The position numbers were made by a program, and so were the translations under genes. Of a DNA stretch of 34,141 nucleotides, positions 32,965 through 34,141 are shown piece after piece (position 1 is the first letter of the stretch; each line of letters opens with the position of its first letter). This stretch comes from Mycobacterium sp. WUMAC-067 (GTDB lineage: Bacteria; Actinomycetota; Actinomycetes; Mycobacteriales; Mycobacteriaceae), in contig NZ_JAEKMI010000046.1 of the NCBI RefSeq assembly GCF_020217485.1, forward strand, positions 1-34,141, written 5' to 3'. Under the pieces are notes generated by a model. It did not search any database. It saw only the letters and a program-made list of their open reading frames with translations, and was not told where the DNA came from.

Positions 32965-34141
32965 GGACGCAGGATTCGCCAGCCGTGCGGTTCCACGACC
33001 AGCCTGTCGACGACGTCCGGCGGCGGCGCCGCCGATCCGCCGATGACCTGGGCGCGTCCCTTACCCAGCTCCGACAACGACACACGCAGGGGTTCGTCGT
33101 CGATGTTGAGCACCACCAGCAGGGCGTCGTCACCGTTGCGCGTCTCGTAGACGTAGTGCCGGTTTTCCAGTCGCAGCGCGGTGGTGGATGCCGCATGCAG
33201 CCAGGGGTGACGCCGTCGCAGCCCGACCAGGTACTGGTGCAGCGCCCAGGTCTCGACACCGACGTCATCCAGTTGCAGTGGGGGAGAGCTAAATTCGGGA
33301 CGAACCGCGTCGTCGCCGCCGAAACGTTCTTCCTTGACGCCGCGAAAACCGAGCTCGTCGCCCGCGTAGACGCTGGGCACCCCGCCGATGGTGAGCAGCA
33401 ACACCAGCGCGTGGGCCGCATGCGCGGGGTTTTCCATCCGGCTGGCGATGCGGGTGACGTCGTGATTGCCGATGAACGTCAGCGGCGCGAATCGGCTCAG
33501 AAAGTCGTTGTGGCGCTGCAGCGCCCAGTCCAGTTCGAAGAAGTTGCCATCGTTGAGGCTGCTCCAGATCGCCTTCCACAACTCGTATTGGGTGGCCGAG
33601 TCGAAGGTGGCGGCCCCGACGACCGCGGCATAGTCGCCGTGGATGAGTTCGCCGACGAACCAGGCCTGCGGATAGCGCTCGCGCACGCGCGGCAAGGTCG
33701 AGGCCCAGAACTGTTGGGGCACGGCGTAAGCCGCATCGAGGCGCCAGCCGTCGGCGCCGCGCCCCAACCAGTGCGCCATTACCTCGACGGTGTAGTCGAC
33801 GACGTCGGGGTTGTCGTGGTTGAGGGTGATCAGCCCGTCGTGGCCCTCGAACGTGTGAAAGCGTCCGGGACGCCCGCGAAACCAGCGCGCCGCGGCGTCG
33901 TCCTCGGCCGCCTCGCGATGGCGCGGGAAATCCACCCCGACGTGGTTGAACACGCCGTCGAGCAGGACGCGCAGGCCGCGTCGGTGCGCTTCGGCGACGA
34001 GGTGATCGAAATCGGCGTCGTCACCGAGCCGGGGATCGATGCGGTAGTGGTCGGTGGTGTCGTAACCGTGTGTGCGCGAGGCGAAGATCGGGCCCAGCGC
34101 GATGCCCGATGCCCCGAGTTCGATGGCGTGGTCCAACCAGT
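32958..34141 (-). CDS. GH13 alpha-amylase-family glycosidase (5' end off window)
   Basis: Retaining alpha-glucan-active enzyme of the GH13 TIM-barrel family. The conserved regions are seen in order: region I DGVFNHVG, region II GWRLDAAY with the nucleophile aspartate, region III FVGELIHGD with the acid/base glutamate, and region IV FIGNHDVTR. A C-terminal beta-sandwich (about the last 90 residues) contains VVLNIDDEPLRVSLSEL. The frame is open to the window edge (WLDHAIELGASGIALGP, the start of the barrel), so the first part of the protein is missing. There is no export signal in the visible part. Its substrate (glycogen, maltodextrin or trehalose-type) cannot be told. The stop is at 32958-32960, within the second 55-bp repeat. 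Confidence 0.93.
   Translation of the reverse strand, partial: WLDHAIELGASGIALGPIFASRTHGYDTTDHYRIDPRLGDDADFDHLVAEAHRRGLRVLLDGVFNHVGVDFPRHREAAEDDAAARWFRGRPGRFHTFEGHDGLITLNHDNPDVVDYTVEVMAHWLGRGADGWRLDAAYAVPQQFWASTLPRVRERYPQAWFVGELIHGDYAAVVGAATFDSATQYELWKAIWSSLNDGNFFELDWALQRHNDFLSRFAPLTFIGNHDVTRIASRMENPAHAAHALVLLLTIGGVPSVYAGDELGFRGVKEERFGGDDAVRPEFSSPPLQLDDVGVETWALHQYLVGLRRRHPWLHAASTTALRLENRHYVYETRNGDDALLVVLNIDDEPLRVSLSELGKGRAQVIGGSAAPPPDVVDRLVVEPHGWRILRPV

Overview
The window is high-GC mycobacterial chromosome. Gene content and order follow the Mycobacterium tuberculosis stretch from gnd1 (Rv1844c) to Rv1873 closely: gnd, M56 peptidase and blaI, the small RNA MrsI, a thioesterase, ndh, an F420-type LLM oxidoreductase, an SDR, modA-modB-modC, apa, a GlsB-like membrane protein, adhA, a CPBP protease, an SDR, a CoA-transferase, a thiolase-like protein, an SDR fusion, a ferredoxin-reductase-like flavoprotein, lldD2 and a DUF1810 protein. 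A long Pro/Ala-rich Apa, a lon gene (absent from M. tuberculosis) and no urease genes between the thioesterase and ndh point to a slow grower of, or near, the urease-negative M. avium complex. The species call is inference from remembered gene order and protein sequences; no search was run.

Layout. 1-3009: gnd (3' end off the window), then the blaI/M56 pair with a likely BlaI operator. 3087-3213: IdeR box, promoter and terminator hairpin of the iron-sparing sRNA MrsI. 3285-7007: thioesterase facing ndh, then the LLM and SDR genes. 7196-10819: molybdate ABC transporter, split by an antisense DUF2510 membrane protein and carrying a 24-bp tandem duplication at the modB/modC junction. 10962-13622: Apa, GlsB-like protein, AdhA. 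13629-18791, minus strand: CPBP protease, phosphoketolase, SDR and an UppP paralogue. 19004-25256, plus strand: two-domain CaiB-type CoA-transferase, thiolase-like protein and an SDR/PEP-synthase-like fusion. 25230-31011, minus strand: flavoprotein reductase, DUF72, HhH-GPD-like, TfoX-N and Ddn-like genes, then Lon with a SigH-like promoter. 31134-34141: lldD2 and the divergent DUF1810 gene, a duplicated palindromic repeat, and a GH13 glycosidase whose 5' end is off the window.

Most of the window is core metabolism and envelope maintenance: NADPH supply (gnd), respiratory NADH and lactate oxidation (ndh, lldD2), molybdate uptake, undecaprenyl phosphate recycling, protein quality control and redox enzymes. 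No tRNA, rRNA, insertion sequence, prophage or CRISPR array was seen. The least explained parts are the 19004-25256 gene trio, the antisense gene inside the mod locus, the 30-bp and 55-bp intergenic repeats, and the additions relative to M. tuberculosis (phosphoketolase, second UppP, Lon, GH13). Nothing here can be called a wholly new system with confidence; the trio is the best candidate for unknown biochemistry.
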